Positions 36,165 through 48,162 of a DNA stretch of 64,000 nt are shown one piece after another. Origin of the DNA: Rahnella inusitata (GTDB lineage Bacteria > Pseudomonadota > Gammaproteobacteria > Enterobacterales > Enterobacteriaceae); NCBI RefSeq assembly GCF_003263515.1, contig NZ_JYDE01000023.1, forward strand, positions 26,238 through 90,237, given 5' to 3'. The notes beneath the pieces are model-generated. The model was not told where the DNA came from. It searched no databases and saw only the letters and a program-made list of their open reading frames with translations. The position numbers were made by a program, and so were the translations under genes. The first letter of the stretch is position 1; each line of letters starts with the position of its first letter.

Positions 36165-37178
36165 ATGACTAAAAAATCTATTTACGTGGCCTACACTGGC
36201 GGCACCATCGGTATGCAGCGTTCCGAACAGGGTTACATTCCGGTTTCCGGGCACCTGCAGCGCCAGCTGGCGCTGATGCCAGAATTTCATCGCCCGGAAA
36301 TGCCTGAATTCACCATTCAGGAATACGCACCGCTGATGGATTCTTCCGACATGACGCCGGAAGACTGGCAGCATATTGCCGACGATATTCAGGCGCATTA
36401 CGAAGATTACGACGGTTTCGTCATCCTGCACGGCACCGACACTATGGCGTTTACCGCATCCGCGCTGTCGTTCATGCTGGAAAATCTGAGCAAGCCGGTG
36501 ATTGTGACAGGGTCACAAATCCCCCTTGAGGCGTTGCGTTCCGACGGTCAAATTAACCTGCTCAATTCGCTGTACATCGCGGCTAACCATCCGGTCAACG
36601 AAGTCACCCTGTTCTTCAACAATCGTCTTTATCGCGGCAACCGCAGCACCAAAGCGCACGCCGACGGTTTCGACGCATTCGCCTCGCCGAATCTGACGCC
36701 GCTGCTGGAAGCCGGGATCCACATCCGCCGCCTGTCCACGCCATCGCTGCCGGTCGATCCTGCCGCCAGACTCATCGTGCATAACATCACTCCACAGCCG
36801 ATTGGCGTGGTAACGATTTATCCGGGGATTTCCGCCGAAGTGGTGCAGAATTTCCTGATGCAGCCGGTGAAAGCGCTGATCCTGCGCTCTTATGGCGTCG
36901 GCAATGCCCCGCAAAAAGGGGATTTGCTGAAAGTGCTGAAAGACGCGTCTGAGCGTGGCATTGTGGTGGTAAACCTGACGCAATGTATTTCAGGGCGCGT
37001 GAACATGGGCGGATATGCCACCGGCAACGCGCTGGCGCATTCGGGCGTGATCAGCGGGTTTGATATGACCGTCGAGGCGGCGCTGACGAAGCTGCATTAT
37101 CTGCTCAGCCAGTCGCATACGCCGGAAGAAATCCGCGAACTGATGCAGCAAAACCTGCGCGGCGAGCTCACCGAATAA
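36165..37178 (+). CDS. ansA: cytoplasmic L-asparaginase I
   Basis: AnsA hydrolyses asparagine to aspartate and ammonia. The 337 residues show both active-site threonine motifs, AYTGGTIGM near the N-terminus and ILHGTDTMAFTA at about residue 87. There is no signal peptide, which separates it from the periplasmic type II enzyme. It is followed after eight bases by pncA, so the two form an operon as in E. coli. Confidence 0.96.
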   Translation: MTKKSIYVAYTGGTIGMQRSEQGYIPVSGHLQRQLALMPEFHRPEMPEFTIQEYAPLMDSSDMTPEDWQHIADDIQAHYEDYDGFVILHGTDTMAFTASALSFMLENLSKPVIVTGSQIPLEALRSDGQINLLNSLYIAANHPVNEVTLFFNNRLYRGNRSTKAHADGFDAFASPNLTPLLEAGIHIRRLSTPSLPVDPAARLIVHNITPQPIGVVTIYPGISAEVVQNFLMQPVKALILRSYGVGNAPQKGDLLKVLKDASERGIVVVNLTQCISGRVNMGGYATGNALAHSGVISGFDMTVEAALTKLHYLLSQSHTPEEIRELMQQNLRGELTE

Positions 37179-37186
37179 GGGTCAAT

Positions 37187-37816
37187 ATGAAATCTGCATT
37201 GTTGCTGGTCGATCTGCAAAATGATTTTTGTCAGGGCGGCGCGTTAGCCGTCGCTGAGGGTGACGCCACGATTACGATCGCCAACCAAATGATGGCGTGG
37301 TGTAAGAAAAAGGATGTCGCCGTCGTGGCGTCACAGGACTGGCACCCCGCCAAACATCGCAGCTTTGCGGCGAATTCCCATACCGAAGCCTGGACAATCG
37401 GCGAGCTGAACGGTCTGCCGCAGGTTTGGTGGCCGGTGCATTGTGTGCAGAATGAACCCGGCGCTGAGTTTCATCCGGCGCTGGAAATAAAGCGTCTGGA
37501 TTTCGTCGTGCAAAAAGGCACGAATATGGATATCGACAGCTACAGCGCGTTTTATGACAACGGGCATCTTGCCGCCACCATGCTCAATGACTGGTTGAAA
37601 GCAGCAAAGATTTCCCATCTTTATGTCATGGGTCTCGCTACGGATTACTGCGTGAAATTCACCGTGCTCGACGCCCTGGCGCAGGGATATAAAGTCACCG
37701 TGCTCACCGACGGCTGCCGTGGCGTGAACCTGAAACCGCAGGACAGTGATGAAGCTATTAAGGCGATGCAACTGGCGGGCGCGAAAGTGAGTACCTCAGC
37801 GGCGGTGTTGGGGTAA
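37187..37816 (+). CDS. pncA: nicotinamidase PncA
   Basis: PncA deamidates nicotinamide to nicotinate in the NAD salvage pathway. The 209 residues carry the catalytic triad Asp9 (LLVDLQNDF), Lys110 (VQKGTN) and Cys155 (ATDYCVKF). Metal-binding Asp51, His53 and His85 are also visible. AAGG precedes the start. It is co-transcribed with ansA, which also releases ammonia from an amide. nadE, acting later in the same pathway, is 10 kb away. Confidence 0.96.
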   Translation: MKSALLLVDLQNDFCQGGALAVAEGDATITIANQMMAWCKKKDVAVVASQDWHPAKHRSFAANSHTEAWTIGELNGLPQVWWPVHCVQNEPGAEFHPALEIKRLDFVVQKGTNMDIDSYSAFYDNGHLAATMLNDWLKAAKISHLYVMGLATDYCVKFTVLDALAQGYKVTVLTDGCRGVNLKPQDSDEAIKAMQLAGAKVSTSAAVLG

Positions 37817-37840
37817 ATCATCCTGATTTTTGATATTAAA

Positions 37841-37866
37841 AAAAGGCGCTATTGAGCGCCTTTTTC
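37841..37866. terminator. terminator between pncA and yeaC
   Basis: AAAAGGCGCT (37841-37850) pairs with AGCGCCTTTT (37855-37864), with T on one side and A on the other, between convergent genes. Confidence 0.85.
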
Positions 37867-37887
37867 ATAAGCAAGAAAAAGCTAAAA

Positions 37888-38160
37888 TCACTCCGGTCTT
37901 AACCGGATCACTGTCTCTTGCGCAAACTGCTGCTTCAGTTCCTGCTTACTTTTGGTGACGATTTGTCCGTCGGTGCCGATACTCATATGTTGAGCATCGA
38001 CGTTATGGCGCGACTGATAGAGCATCACCGCCTGCAGGCTATGATCTTTTTGTTCCGGGGTCAGTGCGACGCCATCGGGCCATTTCCCCAGTTCTACCGC
38101 CAGTGCCAGACGCGCATAGATTTCCGGCGTCATCACGTCAATGAGTTGGTTAATTTCCAT
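37888..38160 (-). CDS. yeaC: DUF1315 protein YeaC
   Basis: This 90-residue cytosolic protein of the DUF1315 family begins MEINQLIDVMTPEIYARLALAVELGKWPDG. It is tryptophan-poor and mixed alpha. Its position beside msrB and gapA matches E. coli yeaC. No function is established, and no motif suggests one. Confidence 0.88.
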   Translation of the reverse strand: MEINQLIDVMTPEIYARLALAVELGKWPDGVALTPEQKDHSLQAVMLYQSRHNVDAQHMSIGTDGQIVTKSKQELKQQFAQETVIRLRPE

Positions 38161-38253
38161 CTTCTACCCCTTGCTTGCAGCAATTATTCAAGATGTTTTG
38201 AATAATTGCTGAATCGATTTTGTCGGTAAAATTACGCATTATGACCGTAGCAT

Positions 38254-38667
38254 TTAACCTGACGTTTTATTGCCATTTTCGCCATCGATAAAACTCATCG
38301 ATGCGGAATTCACGCAGTAACGCTCGCCGGTCGGCTGAGGGCCATCAGGAAAAACGTGCCCCAGATGCGCTTCGCAATTTGAACAACGTATTTCTACGCG
38401 CTCCATGCCATGGGTGTTATCCGTCAGGTATTTAATCGCATCATGATGCACTGGCTGGTAAAAGCTGGGCCAGCCGCATCCGGAATCGTATTTGGTATCT
38501 GAATAAAACAACGGTGCGTTACAGACCAGGCAGTGGTAAATGCCGTCGCGTCTGTTATGCAACAGTTTGCCAGTGTACGGAGGTTCAGTACCGTGTTCCT
38601 GGGTCACATAATGTTGAATTTCAGTAAGTTGTTCGAGTGAGGAAGACAATTTAGGTTCATTGCTCAT
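38254..38667 (-). CDS. msrB: methionine-R-sulfoxide reductase MsrB
   Basis: MsrB reduces the R form of methionine sulfoxide in proteins. The 137 residues equal the E. coli length. The zinc cysteines lie in CLVC and CSNC, and the catalytic Cys118 is in [18 protein letters not shown] and HLGHVF are also conserved. It is divergent from gapA. Confidence 0.95.
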   Translation of the reverse strand: MSNEPKLSSSLEQLTEIQHYVTQEHGTEPPYTGKLLHNRRDGIYHCLVCNAPLFYSDTKYDSGCGWPSFYQPVHHDAIKYLTDNTHGMERVEIRCSNCEAHLGHVFPDGPQPTGERYCVNSASMSFIDGENGNKTSG

Positions 38668-40015
<1,348 letters not shown>

Positions 40016-40038
40016 TTGGCAATGTTGATGAACTGATT

Positions 40039-40066
40039 AAAGGGCGACGCGAGTCGCCCTTTTGCT
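40039..40066 (+). terminator. terminator of gapA
   Basis: AAAGGGCGAC (40039-40048) pairs with GTCGCCCTTT (40053-40062), followed by a T-rich tail. Confidence 0.82.
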
Positions 40067-40197
40067 TTCTGTCGGATGCACTTTTCTATCAGGCACATGA
40101 GTGCGATCAATCTTAAAGCTTTGGTTCATCTGTAGTCTTGGTTCTTATCATCGTAATTATTTATCTACCCGATATAAAATCAACAGGACACCAGATA

Positions 40198-41067
40198 ATG
40201 ATCGAGCAACTCCTCTCCCTACCCGTTGTAAACCAAATCTCTACCACCATCAGCCAGCGTCAAAAAGATGAACTTCCGGTTATTGTGGTTTCCCACCCGA
40301 AAGTCCGTGCAGCCGTTGCCTTACAGGGCGCGCATCTGCTGGCATGGCAACCGGAAGGCCAAGAACCTGTTTTGTGGATGAGCAGCGCCAGCGCGTTCAA
40401 AGAAGGCGTGGCAATCCGTGGCGGTATCCCAATTTGCTGGCCGTGGTTTGGTCCTGCCGGTAAACCTTCGCATGGTTTTGCACGTAACATGCCGTGGGAA
40501 CTGACCGATCACAAAGAAAACGATCAGGGCGTGGTATTAACGCTGACGCTGAAAAGCTCAGAAGAAACACTGGCACTCTGGCCGCATGATTTCACGCTGA
40601 CCGCACGCTTTACACTGGGTGAAACCTGCCATATTGAGCTGGAATCCACCGGTGACTTCGAGGCGAACAGCGCCCTGCACACTTATTTCAACATCGGCGA
40701 TATCGCAGATGTCAGCATCAAAGGCCTGGGCGGCAGCTTCATCGATAAAGTGGATGGCGCAAAAGCCAAGCAGGAAACCGGGGATCTGACGTTCTCCGGC
40801 CAGACTGACCGCATTTACACCCAGCCGCAGGCGACCAGCGAAATCATCGATCCGGTTCTGAAACGTACGCTGGTGATAGCTCATGAGAATAACGCAGACG
40901 TGGTGGCGTGGAATCCTGGCGCGCAACTGTCTGTCAGCATGGCGGATATGCCGGATGACGGCTATAAGACCATGGTCTGTGTAGAAACCGCACAAGTCTC
41001 CCATACGCATACTTCAACGCATGCTGCGCCTGCACGCCTCGCGGTGACGTTCTCACTGCGTAAGTAA
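40198..41067 (+). CDS. yeaD: D-hexose-6-phosphate mutarotase YeaD
   Basis: This aldose-1-epimerase-fold enzyme of 289 residues interconverts anomers of hexose 6-phosphates. Family features are ALQGAHLLAW, the GGIPICWPWFGP motif with HGFARN, and SALHTYFN, which carries the probable catalytic His. The frame opens at 40138, but ATG 40198 gives the conserved N-terminus and has AGGAC upstream. It lies directly after gapA, as in E. coli. Confidence 0.94.
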   Translation: MIEQLLSLPVVNQISTTISQRQKDELPVIVVSHPKVRAAVALQGAHLLAWQPEGQEPVLWMSSASAFKEGVAIRGGIPICWPWFGPAGKPSHGFARNMPWELTDHKENDQGVVLTLTLKSSEETLALWPHDFTLTARFTLGETCHIELESTGDFEANSALHTYFNIGDIADVSIKGLGGSFIDKVDGAKAKQETGDLTFSGQTDRIYTQPQATSEIIDPVLKRTLVIAHENNADVVAWNPGAQLSVSMADMPDDGYKTMVCVETAQVSHTHTSTHAAPARLAVTFSLRK

Positions 41068-41110
41068 TACATCGCGTAGGCATACTTAGTTTGCTTCATG
41101 CAGACATGAC

Positions 41111-41136
41111 AAAGGGGCCTGATGGCCCCTTTTCTT
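41111..41136 (+). terminator. terminator of yeaD
   Basis: AAAGGGGCC (41111-41119) pairs with GGCCCCTTT (41124-41132), followed by T. Confidence 0.8.
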
Positions 41137-41233
41137 ATCTTTGCGACGGTAAATGTAACCGGATCGACCCATCAAGGTGCGTCAAAGCGCGTTGCCCCTT
41201 CCCGTCCATATCTCATTGCCCTGCAGATGTGCA

Positions 41234-41254
41234 AATGGGGCGAAGCGCCCCATT
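41234..41254 (-). terminator. hairpin downstream of mipA
   Basis: A 9-base stem AATGGGGCG/CGCCCCATT with a 3-base loop lies 38 bases beyond the mipA stop. The T-run is short (TTTG), so termination is only probable. Confidence 0.55.
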
Positions 41255-41291
41255 AATGTGCATTTTACGCACCCACTCTGTGCCTGTCGGA

Positions 41292-42041
41292 TTAGAACGT
41301 GTAAGTCACGCCCGTCCAGACTACGGCGGAATAAGATTTATCCACCATCGGGCTATCTTTCACTTCATCCGCTAAACGAATGTAACGGCCAGTGAAGAAT
41401 GCCTGCCATTCCTTTGTGAAGTTATAACGCGCAGAAAGTTCCGCGTACGGGCTGAAGCTGTCATCAGCGGTATAGCTACTCAGGCCGCTGCGGCGAGATT
41501 CGCCTTTGCTGACGCCGTAGTAGTAATCGTTCTGATTGCTGCTGCTCCACATCACACCAAAGCCCGGCACCAGTGCCCAGTTATCTTCCCGGATCGGATA
41601 CAGATAAGCCGCATCTGCGACCAGACCGTTACTGTTGTTCAGCACATCACCGTTGAAGGTCGCGCGCAGCGTACCCCAGTCTTCAATATGCGAGTACGCC
41701 AGACCACCCATCAGGGTGCCACGACGTTTGTTCAGTTGTTTCATCTGATGGTCATCAGAATCATCGGGATCGTAACCGAATGGAATATAGGACGCCGTCG
41801 CGCTGAATTTGTTGTGGTCATCCTTCCACAGGTAGTAACCCGCAGTCAGCGATTTGAAGTAGAAATCATCGCTCTCGTAAGAGATAACCGGCACCGGATA
41901 AACTTTGTTGTCATAACCACGGTACGGATTGACGTCGCCCAGCGCGGATGCGCCAAGTGACCATGTCCCTGCCACAGCCGCATGACTGAAAAGCACTGCC
42001 GCGCCCACGATGGACAGTGTTTTAAGGTTTGGAGTTTTCAT
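41292..42041 (-). CDS. mipA: MipA/OmpV family outer membrane protein
   Basis: MipA is a beta-barrel scaffold that connects the lytic transglycosylase MltA with PBP1B in E. coli. The 249-residue protein has a signal peptide (cleavage near AVA-G, residue 24), alternating amphipathic strands rich in Tyr/Trp, and a C-terminal aromatic (VTYTF) typical of barrels. It lies between yeaD and prkA, matching E. coli mipA. Confidence 0.92.
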   Translation of the reverse strand: MKTPNLKTLSIVGAAVLFSHAAVAGTWSLGASALGDVNPYRGYDNKVYPVPVISYESDDFYFKSLTAGYYLWKDDHNKFSATASYIPFGYDPDDSDDHQMKQLNKRRGTLMGGLAYSHIEDWGTLRATFNGDVLNNSNGLVADAAYLYPIREDNWALVPGFGVMWSSSNQNDYYYGVSKGESRRSGLSSYTADDSFSPYAELSARYNFTKEWQAFFTGRYIRLADEVKDSPMVDKSYSAVVWTGVTYTF

Positions 42042-42588
42042 TGTCTTAATTCCATTAAGTAAAAAATCTTGGCTAGTGTAAATGAAGAGTAAACGTTGCG
42101 CTTAGCATTTACAGTTTTTCGGATTCCTTTACACAGGCATCGTCGGTAAAACCGGTGCGATCGCATAATTTATCTGCAAAATATGAAATAAAAATGACTA
42201 AAGAAAACACTTTCTGGCCGGAGGGCACGTCCTGTAAGGCTTTTCCGACCGTTTGTGAGAAGTGAGTCATTGATATGACTTAAAAAACGCCAGAAGCAGA
42301 GAGGAAATTTTTGTAATGCCAAACTACGCTTATAAATAGATGAAAGACTTAGCCTGAACCGGTTGCCCGCTCCACCGATTTAAGACAGTTTTTAGTCAGT
42401 CGCAACTGTCGGTATCCAAGGGGTTCTGCAAGTTGGCATAAGGGTTGCTGTATTCAGGTGGGATCTTTCTTCCGGGAGCGCCGAATGAAATGCTCTCAAT
42501 TACCTGTGCTTTACCCAAGTCCTGTGGTCGCCGCTTAACTCGCTACGGCTCAGGTACGAAGGGTAAAATAACGAAGGACGGGCATCGT
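42042..42588. other. mipA-prkA intergenic region
   Basis: This 547-base gap contains the mipA promoter side, a sigma-54 promoter at 42433-42449 and a 5' leader of about 130 bases before prkA. A frame open from 42445 runs into prkA, but its first 48 codons have no conserved sequence. No other gene or RNA was recognised. An NtrC-type enhancer could not be identified by eye. Confidence 0.5.
42433..42449 (+). promoter_or_regulatory. sigma-54 promoter of prkA-yeaH
   Basis: TTGGCATAAGGGTTGCT matches the -24/-12 consensus TGGCAC-N5-TTGCW with one change. The invariant GG (42435-42436) and GC (42447-42448) are ten bases apart, as required. In E. coli yeaGH is likewise sigma-54 dependent and nitrogen-starvation induced. 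Confidence 0.78.
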
Positions 42589-44523
42589 ATGAACATATTT
42601 GACCACTATCGCCAGCGCTATGAGGCTGCCAAGGACGAAGAGTTCACACTGCAGGAATTTCTTACCATTGCTCGGCAAGATCGCAGTGCATATGTCAATG
42701 CGGCGGAACGTCTGTTGATGGCAATCGGTGAACCAGTGATGGTAGACACCGCGCTTGAGCCACGCCTGTCGCGTTTATTCTCGAACCGTGTTGTTGCACG
42801 CTACCCTGCATTTGAAGAATTTTACGGTATGGAAGAGGCAATCGAACAGATCGTCTCTTACCTCAAACATGCCGCGCAGGGCCTGGAAGAAAAGAAACAA
42901 ATCCTTTATTTACTGGGCCCGGTGGGTGGCGGTAAATCGTCACTGGCCGAACGGCTGAAATCCCTGATGCAACGCGTACCGATTTATGTGCTGAGCGCCA
43001 ACGGCGACCGCAGCCCGGTAAACGATCATCCGCTCTGCCTGTTTAATCCGCAGGAAGATGCGCACATTCTTGAAAAAGAATACAACATTCCCCCGCGTTA
43101 CCTCGGCACCATCATGTCGCCGTGGGCCGCGAAACGCTTGCATGAATTTGGTGGCGATATCACCAAATTCAAAGTCGTGAAAGTCTGGCCGTCGATTCTC
43201 GAACAAATCGCTATCGCCAAAACCGAGCCGGGTGATGAGAACAACCAGGACATTTCCGCGCTGGTCGGGAAAGTGGATATCCGTAAGCTGGAAAACCACG
43301 CGCAAAACGATCCTGATGCCTACGGTTATTCTGGCGCTCTCTGCCGCGCGAACCAGGGTGTCATGGAATTCGTTGAGATGTTCAAAGCGCCTATCAAAGT
43401 GCTGCACCCGTTACTGACCGCCACACAGGAAGGTAACTACAACGGTACTGAAGGGATCTCCGCCCTGCCGTTCAACGGCATTATTCTGGCTCACTCCAAC
43501 GAATCTGAGTGGGTGACGTTCCGTAACAACAAGAACAACGAAGCTTTCCTCGACCGCGTGTACATCGTTAAGGTGCCTTACTGCCTGCGCGTGTCGGAAG
43601 AGATGAAAATCTACGACAAACTGCTCAGCAACAGTGAGCTTTCTCATGCCCCTTGCGCACCGGGAACGCTGGAAACGCTGGCCCGCTTCTCGATTCTCTC
43701 GCGTCTGAAAACGCCGGAGAATTCCAGCAGCTATTCCAAAATGCGGGTGTACGACGGTGAAAGCCTGAAAGATACCGATCCTAAAGCCAAGTCCTATCAG
43801 GAATACCGCGACTATGCGGGCGTGGATGAAGGCATGAACGGGCTCTCGACGCGTTTTGCCTTTAAGATTTTGTCCCGCGTCTTCAACTTCGACCATGTGG
43901 AAGTCGCCGCCAACCCGGTTCATCTGTTCTACGTTCTGGAACAGCAGATCGAGCGCGAGCAGTTCCCGCAGGACATCGCTGAAAAATATCTTGAGCACCT
44001 GAAAGGCTATCTGATCCCGAAATATGCTGAATTTATCGGCAAAGAGATCCAGACAGCTTATCTGGAATCCTATTCAGAATACGGGCAGAACATTTTCGAC
44101 CGTTATGTAACGTACGCTGATTTTTGGATCCAGGATCAGGAATACCGTGATCCAGATACTGGCCAGCTGTTCGACCGTGAATCGCTGAATGCTGAGCTTG
44201 AGAAAATCGAAAAACCTGCCGGGATCAGTAATCCAAAAGATTTCCGTAATGAGATAGTCAACTTCGTGCTGCGTGCCCGCGCCAACAACAGCGGCCGTAA
44301 CCCCAACTGGACCAGTTACGAAAAACTGCGCACGGTCATTGAGAAAAAAATGTTCTCAAATACCGAAGAATTATTGCCAGTTATCTCGTTTAACGCCAAG
44401 ACGTCGACTGATGAACAGAAGAAACATGATGATTTTGTCGACAGAATGATGGAGAAAGGATATACACGCAAACAGGTTCGCCTGCTTTGTGAATGGTATC
44501 TGCGCGTGAGAAAATCCTCGTAA
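42589..44523 (+). CDS. yeaG: PrkA-type serine protein kinase YeaG
   Basis: This 644-residue protein (the E. coli length) has an N-terminal AAA+ domain with Walker A GPVGGGKS at 110-117 and a C-terminal kinase-like PrkA domain. It acts with YeaH in the response to sustained nitrogen starvation and stationary phase. ATG 42589 is preferred to the frame start at 42445 because the conserved sequence begins [20 protein letters not shown] and AAGGAC precedes it. It is followed after 34 bases by yeaH. Confidence 0.95.
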   Translation: MNIFDHYRQRYEAAKDEEFTLQEFLTIARQDRSAYVNAAERLLMAIGEPVMVDTALEPRLSRLFSNRVVARYPAFEEFYGMEEAIEQIVSYLKHAAQGLEEKKQILYLLGPVGGGKSSLAERLKSLMQRVPIYVLSANGDRSPVNDHPLCLFNPQEDAHILEKEYNIPPRYLGTIMSPWAAKRLHEFGGDITKFKVVKVWPSILEQIAIAKTEPGDENNQDISALVGKVDIRKLENHAQNDPDAYGYSGALCRANQGVMEFVEMFKAPIKVLHPLLTATQEGNYNGTEGISALPFNGIILAHSNESEWVTFRNNKNNEAFLDRVYIVKVPYCLRVSEEMKIYDKLLSNSELSHAPCAPGTLETLARFSILSRLKTPENSSSYSKMRVYDGESLKDTDPKAKSYQEYRDYAGVDEGMNGLSTRFAFKILSRVFNFDHVEVAANPVHLFYVLEQQIEREQFPQDIAEKYLEHLKGYLIPKYAEFIGKEIQTAYLESYSEYGQNIFDRYVTYADFWIQDQEYRDPDTGQLFDRESLNAELEKIEKPAGISNPKDFRNEIVNFVLRARANNSGRNPNWTSYEKLRTVIEKKMFSNTEELLPVISFNAKTSTDEQKKHDDFVDRMMEKGYTRKQVRLLCEWYLRVRKSS

Positions 44524-44557
44524 CCGGGGATTGTTGGCAACGCCGTTTGGGGGAAAT

Positions 44558-45832
44558 ATGACGTATTTTATTGACCGTCGGCTTAATGGCAAAAACAAAA
44601 GCGCGGTGAACCGCCAGCGCTTTTTGCGACGCTATAAGTCGCAAATCAAACAGTCGATTGCCGAAGCCATCAACAAGCGTTCGGTTACCGACGTCGATAG
44701 CGGGGAGTCCGTCTCGATCCCCAATTCGGATATCAATGAACCCATGTTCCATCAGGGTCGCGGTGGCTTACGCCACCGTGTTCACCCCGGCAATGACCAC
44801 TTTGTGCAGAATGACCGTATCGAAAGACCGCAAGGGGGCGGCGGCGGCGGCAGTGGCCAGGGCGATGCCAGTCAGGACGGAGAAGGCGAGGATGAGTTCT
44901 CCTTCCAGATCTCCAAAGACGAATATCTGGATCTGCTGTTTGAAGATCTGGCGCTGCCTAATCTGAAGAAAAATCAGCATAAGCAGCTGACCGAATTCAA
45001 AACCCACCGCTCCGGCTACACCTCCAACGGCGTACCGGCCAATATCAGTGTGGTGCGCTCTTTGCAAAATTCGCTGGCACGCCGGACGGCGATGACCGCG
45101 GGTAAAAAACGAGAGCTGCGTGAGCTGGAATCAACGCTTTCTGAAGTTGAAATCAGCGAACCGGCCCAATTATTGGAAGAAGAACGGCTGCGTAAAGAGA
45201 TCGCCGAATTGCGGGCGAAAATCGCCAAAACGCCATTTATCGATACCTTTGATTTACGTTATCGCAATTACGAACGTCGCGCTGAGCCTTCAAGCCAGGC
45301 GGTGATGTTCTGTCTGATGGATGTGTCGGGTTCGATGGATCAGGCAACCAAAGACATGGCCAAACGTTTTTACATTCTGCTCTATCTGTTCCTGAGCCGG
45401 ACGTACAAAAACGTCGATGTGGTCTATATCCGTCACCACACACAAGCCAAAGAAGTGGACGAACAGGAGTTCTTCTACTCACAGGAAACCGGCGGCACCA
45501 TCGTTTCAAGCGCACTGAAGCTGATGGATGAAGTCATCCAGGAACGTTACGACCCGGCGCAGTGGAATATTTACGCTGCGCAGGCCTCCGATGGCGACAA
45601 CTGGGCTGACGACTCCCCTCTCTGCCACCAGCTTTTGGCACAGAAGATCCTGCCAATGGTGCGTTATTACAGCTATATCGAAATCACCCGCCGCGCCCAC
45701 CAGACGCTGTGGCGTGAATACGAAGTGTTGCAGCAGAAATTCGGTAATTTCGCCATGCAACATATTCGTGAACAGGAAGATATTTATCCGGTGTTCAGGG
45801 AGCTTTTTCATAAGCAAACTGAAAAAGGGTGA
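44558..45832 (+). CDS. yeaH: DUF444 / von Willebrand A-like protein YeaH
   Basis: The 424-residue protein begins [21 protein letters not shown] Gly-rich linker at about residues 90-110 and a charged helical region lead to a VWA-like domain containing the MIDAS pattern DVSGSMD. The frame opens at 44531, but ATG 44558 with GGGGGAAA upstream is conserved. It works with the PrkA kinase; SpoVR, the third member of the commonly conserved trio, is at 53383. The genes end at the terminator near 45850. Confidence 0.94.
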   Translation: MTYFIDRRLNGKNKSAVNRQRFLRRYKSQIKQSIAEAINKRSVTDVDSGESVSIPNSDINEPMFHQGRGGLRHRVHPGNDHFVQNDRIERPQGGGGGGSGQGDASQDGEGEDEFSFQISKDEYLDLLFEDLALPNLKKNQHKQLTEFKTHRSGYTSNGVPANISVVRSLQNSLARRTAMTAGKKRELRELESTLSEVEISEPAQLLEEERLRKEIAELRAKIAKTPFIDTFDLRYRNYERRAEPSSQAVMFCLMDVSGSMDQATKDMAKRFYILLYLFLSRTYKNVDVVYIRHHTQAKEVDEQEFFYSQETGGTIVSSALKLMDEVIQERYDPAQWNIYAAQASDGDNWADDSPLCHQLLAQKILPMVRYYSYIEITRRAHQTLWREYEVLQQKFGNFAMQHIREQEDIYPVFRELFHKQTEKG

Positions 45833-45845
45833 AATTGAGATAAAT

Positions 45846-45878
45846 AAAAAGCCGGCAAATAAATCTGCCGGCTTTTTT
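45846..45878. terminator. terminator after yeaH
   Basis: AAAGCCGGCA (45848-45857) pairs with TGCCGGCTTT (45866-45875), with a T-run on the plus strand and A-run at the 5' side. Confidence 0.85.
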
Positions 45879-45921
45879 AATACATAAACTTCAGCGCATT
45901 TCCTTTCCCTTTAGTGGGAAA

Positions 45922-46686
45922 TTACATGCCGTAAACCAGATTCACAGAAGTGACGGTATCGGTTTTATCCGGCGCACTGGCGGGTGGCTTAGTGTTGTAC
46001 GTGACGTCGTAAGCGACTTTCAAAGAGAAGTGGCTGTTGATCGCAACGGTCAGCGCGGTTTCTGAGTTCAGCGTGGTTTCATCGTTCGCTAACACGGAAA
46101 CGCCCTGAGTGAATTTCGCGGTATCGCTTATTTGATAACCATAAGTACCGGAACCGTAAGCCAATGCACGGGTGGAGTTACCGCCCTGCTGGAACTCATC
46201 ATGACGTACACCCGGACCGGCTTCCAGATTCAGCGTATGAACCGGACCGCTCCAAATCTGACGACCGTAACCGACAGTGGCCACATCGCGCGCGCGGTAA
46301 CCATTGTAACGGTCACTCAGCCAGCTGGCCTGACCAAACAGATAGTTGGCGTTATCGATATTGTAACGGGTACGGGCACCGGCCTGATACTTCTCGGATG
46401 AACGCACACCGGAAGAGGACGTGTTACGCGCAGAACCCCACAGGCTGTTCGCCGTGTTGGTACCAAACCAGGTCATCGTGGTATCGGCATTCAGCGTGGA
46501 GTTGCTGGTGTTACCGGTTTGTGCACTGTAACCCGCCTGAACATTCCCTACGAACGGCTTTTTCGCCTGAGCAGGGTCATCTAACGCGGTGAAAATAGTG
46601 GTGTCTGCAAGGCTTGAGATACTGAACAGCGAGGCACCGCAGACAACGGCACACACTGGTAAATGACGTACAACCCGAAAAAACAT
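45922..46686 (-). CDS. DUF481 outer membrane protein, YdiY-like
   Basis: The 254-residue exported protein has a signal peptide (cleavage near SLA-D, residue 28) followed by repeated amphipathic strands: GNVQAGYSAQTGNTSNSTLN, then EAGPGVRHDEF. It ends VNLVYGM. This is the DUF481 pattern of E. coli YdiY, an outer membrane barrel of unknown function reported to be acid-inducible there. GGGGAAG precedes the start. It stands alone, divergent from nadE. Confidence 0.83.
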   Translation of the reverse strand: MFFRVVRHLPVCAVVCGASLFSISSLADTTIFTALDDPAQAKKPFVGNVQAGYSAQTGNTSNSTLNADTTMTWFGTNTANSLWGSARNTSSSGVRSSEKYQAGARTRYNIDNANYLFGQASWLSDRYNGYRARDVATVGYGRQIWSGPVHTLNLEAGPGVRHDEFQQGGNSTRALAYGSGTYGYQISDTAKFTQGVSVLANDETTLNSETALTVAINSHFSLKVAYDVTYNTKPPASAPDKTDTVTSVNLVYGM

Positions 46687-47181
46687 TTTGCTTCCCCAAT
46701 ATGACTTAAGGCAAATAACGATATTGAACTACACGATTAATGCCATTAATTAGGATCCGTTAATCAAGCCTGGCAACTCCGTTTCGATGGCACATACCTA
46801 CATACAAATTTTTTACCGCAACAAATATAACGCACTCAGGCCACGATATCTTAATAAAGCGACCTTTTTAGACAGTTCCTAATCACTTAAATTATTTGCA
46901 AAACTTCCTGCAATAAAAAAACGCAATCATTACGTTTTGTTGCGTTGATTTTTCATTTCAACGCAGGTTCATCATGAAAGCGGTGTGATAGCAAATCATG
47001 TGGCCTGATCACCAGCTCCCCGGCAGACTTCACCTGAGAAACCAAGACCCGGCAGCGAACAGATTTCCGCCGAACGCGCTGCGCAATCTTGTCCTTTTGA
47101 GCGATGCGGGGTAGTTTTGTTCTGATAACATCTTATTTTTGCCTCGGGTTCCTCGAAGGCAGCCTTCAGGAGGAGTGGTCA
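46687..47181. other. YdiY-like gene / nadE intergenic region
   Basis: This 495-base gap has an AT-rich left half with the outer membrane gene promoter, an isolated hairpin at 46920-46946 and the nadE leader with AGGAGGAG just before the start codon. No conserved ORF is visible. The hairpin AACGCAA/TTGCGTT has a T-run on the minus strand and could end a short antisense-side RNA. Confidence 0.45.
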
Positions 47182-48012
<831 letters not shown>

Positions 48013-48033
48013 CGCATCCGGAACAATGACTTT

Positions 48034-48056
48034 ACGGACACTCCCTGAGTGTCCGT
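48034..48056 (+). terminator. hairpin after nadE
   Basis: ACGGACACTC (48034-48043) and GAGTGTCCGT (48047-48056) form a perfect 10-base stem with a 3-base loop. The following bases are only moderately T-rich. Confidence 0.6.
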
Positions 48057-48162
48057 GTTCTTGTCCACTCTGGTTCACATCCCCCGTTCGCCTGATTGTC
48101 ACAAGAACCTTCCCATTCATTAACTAAATCATTACCCTTAGCGTCCTTTCGGATGACTGACA

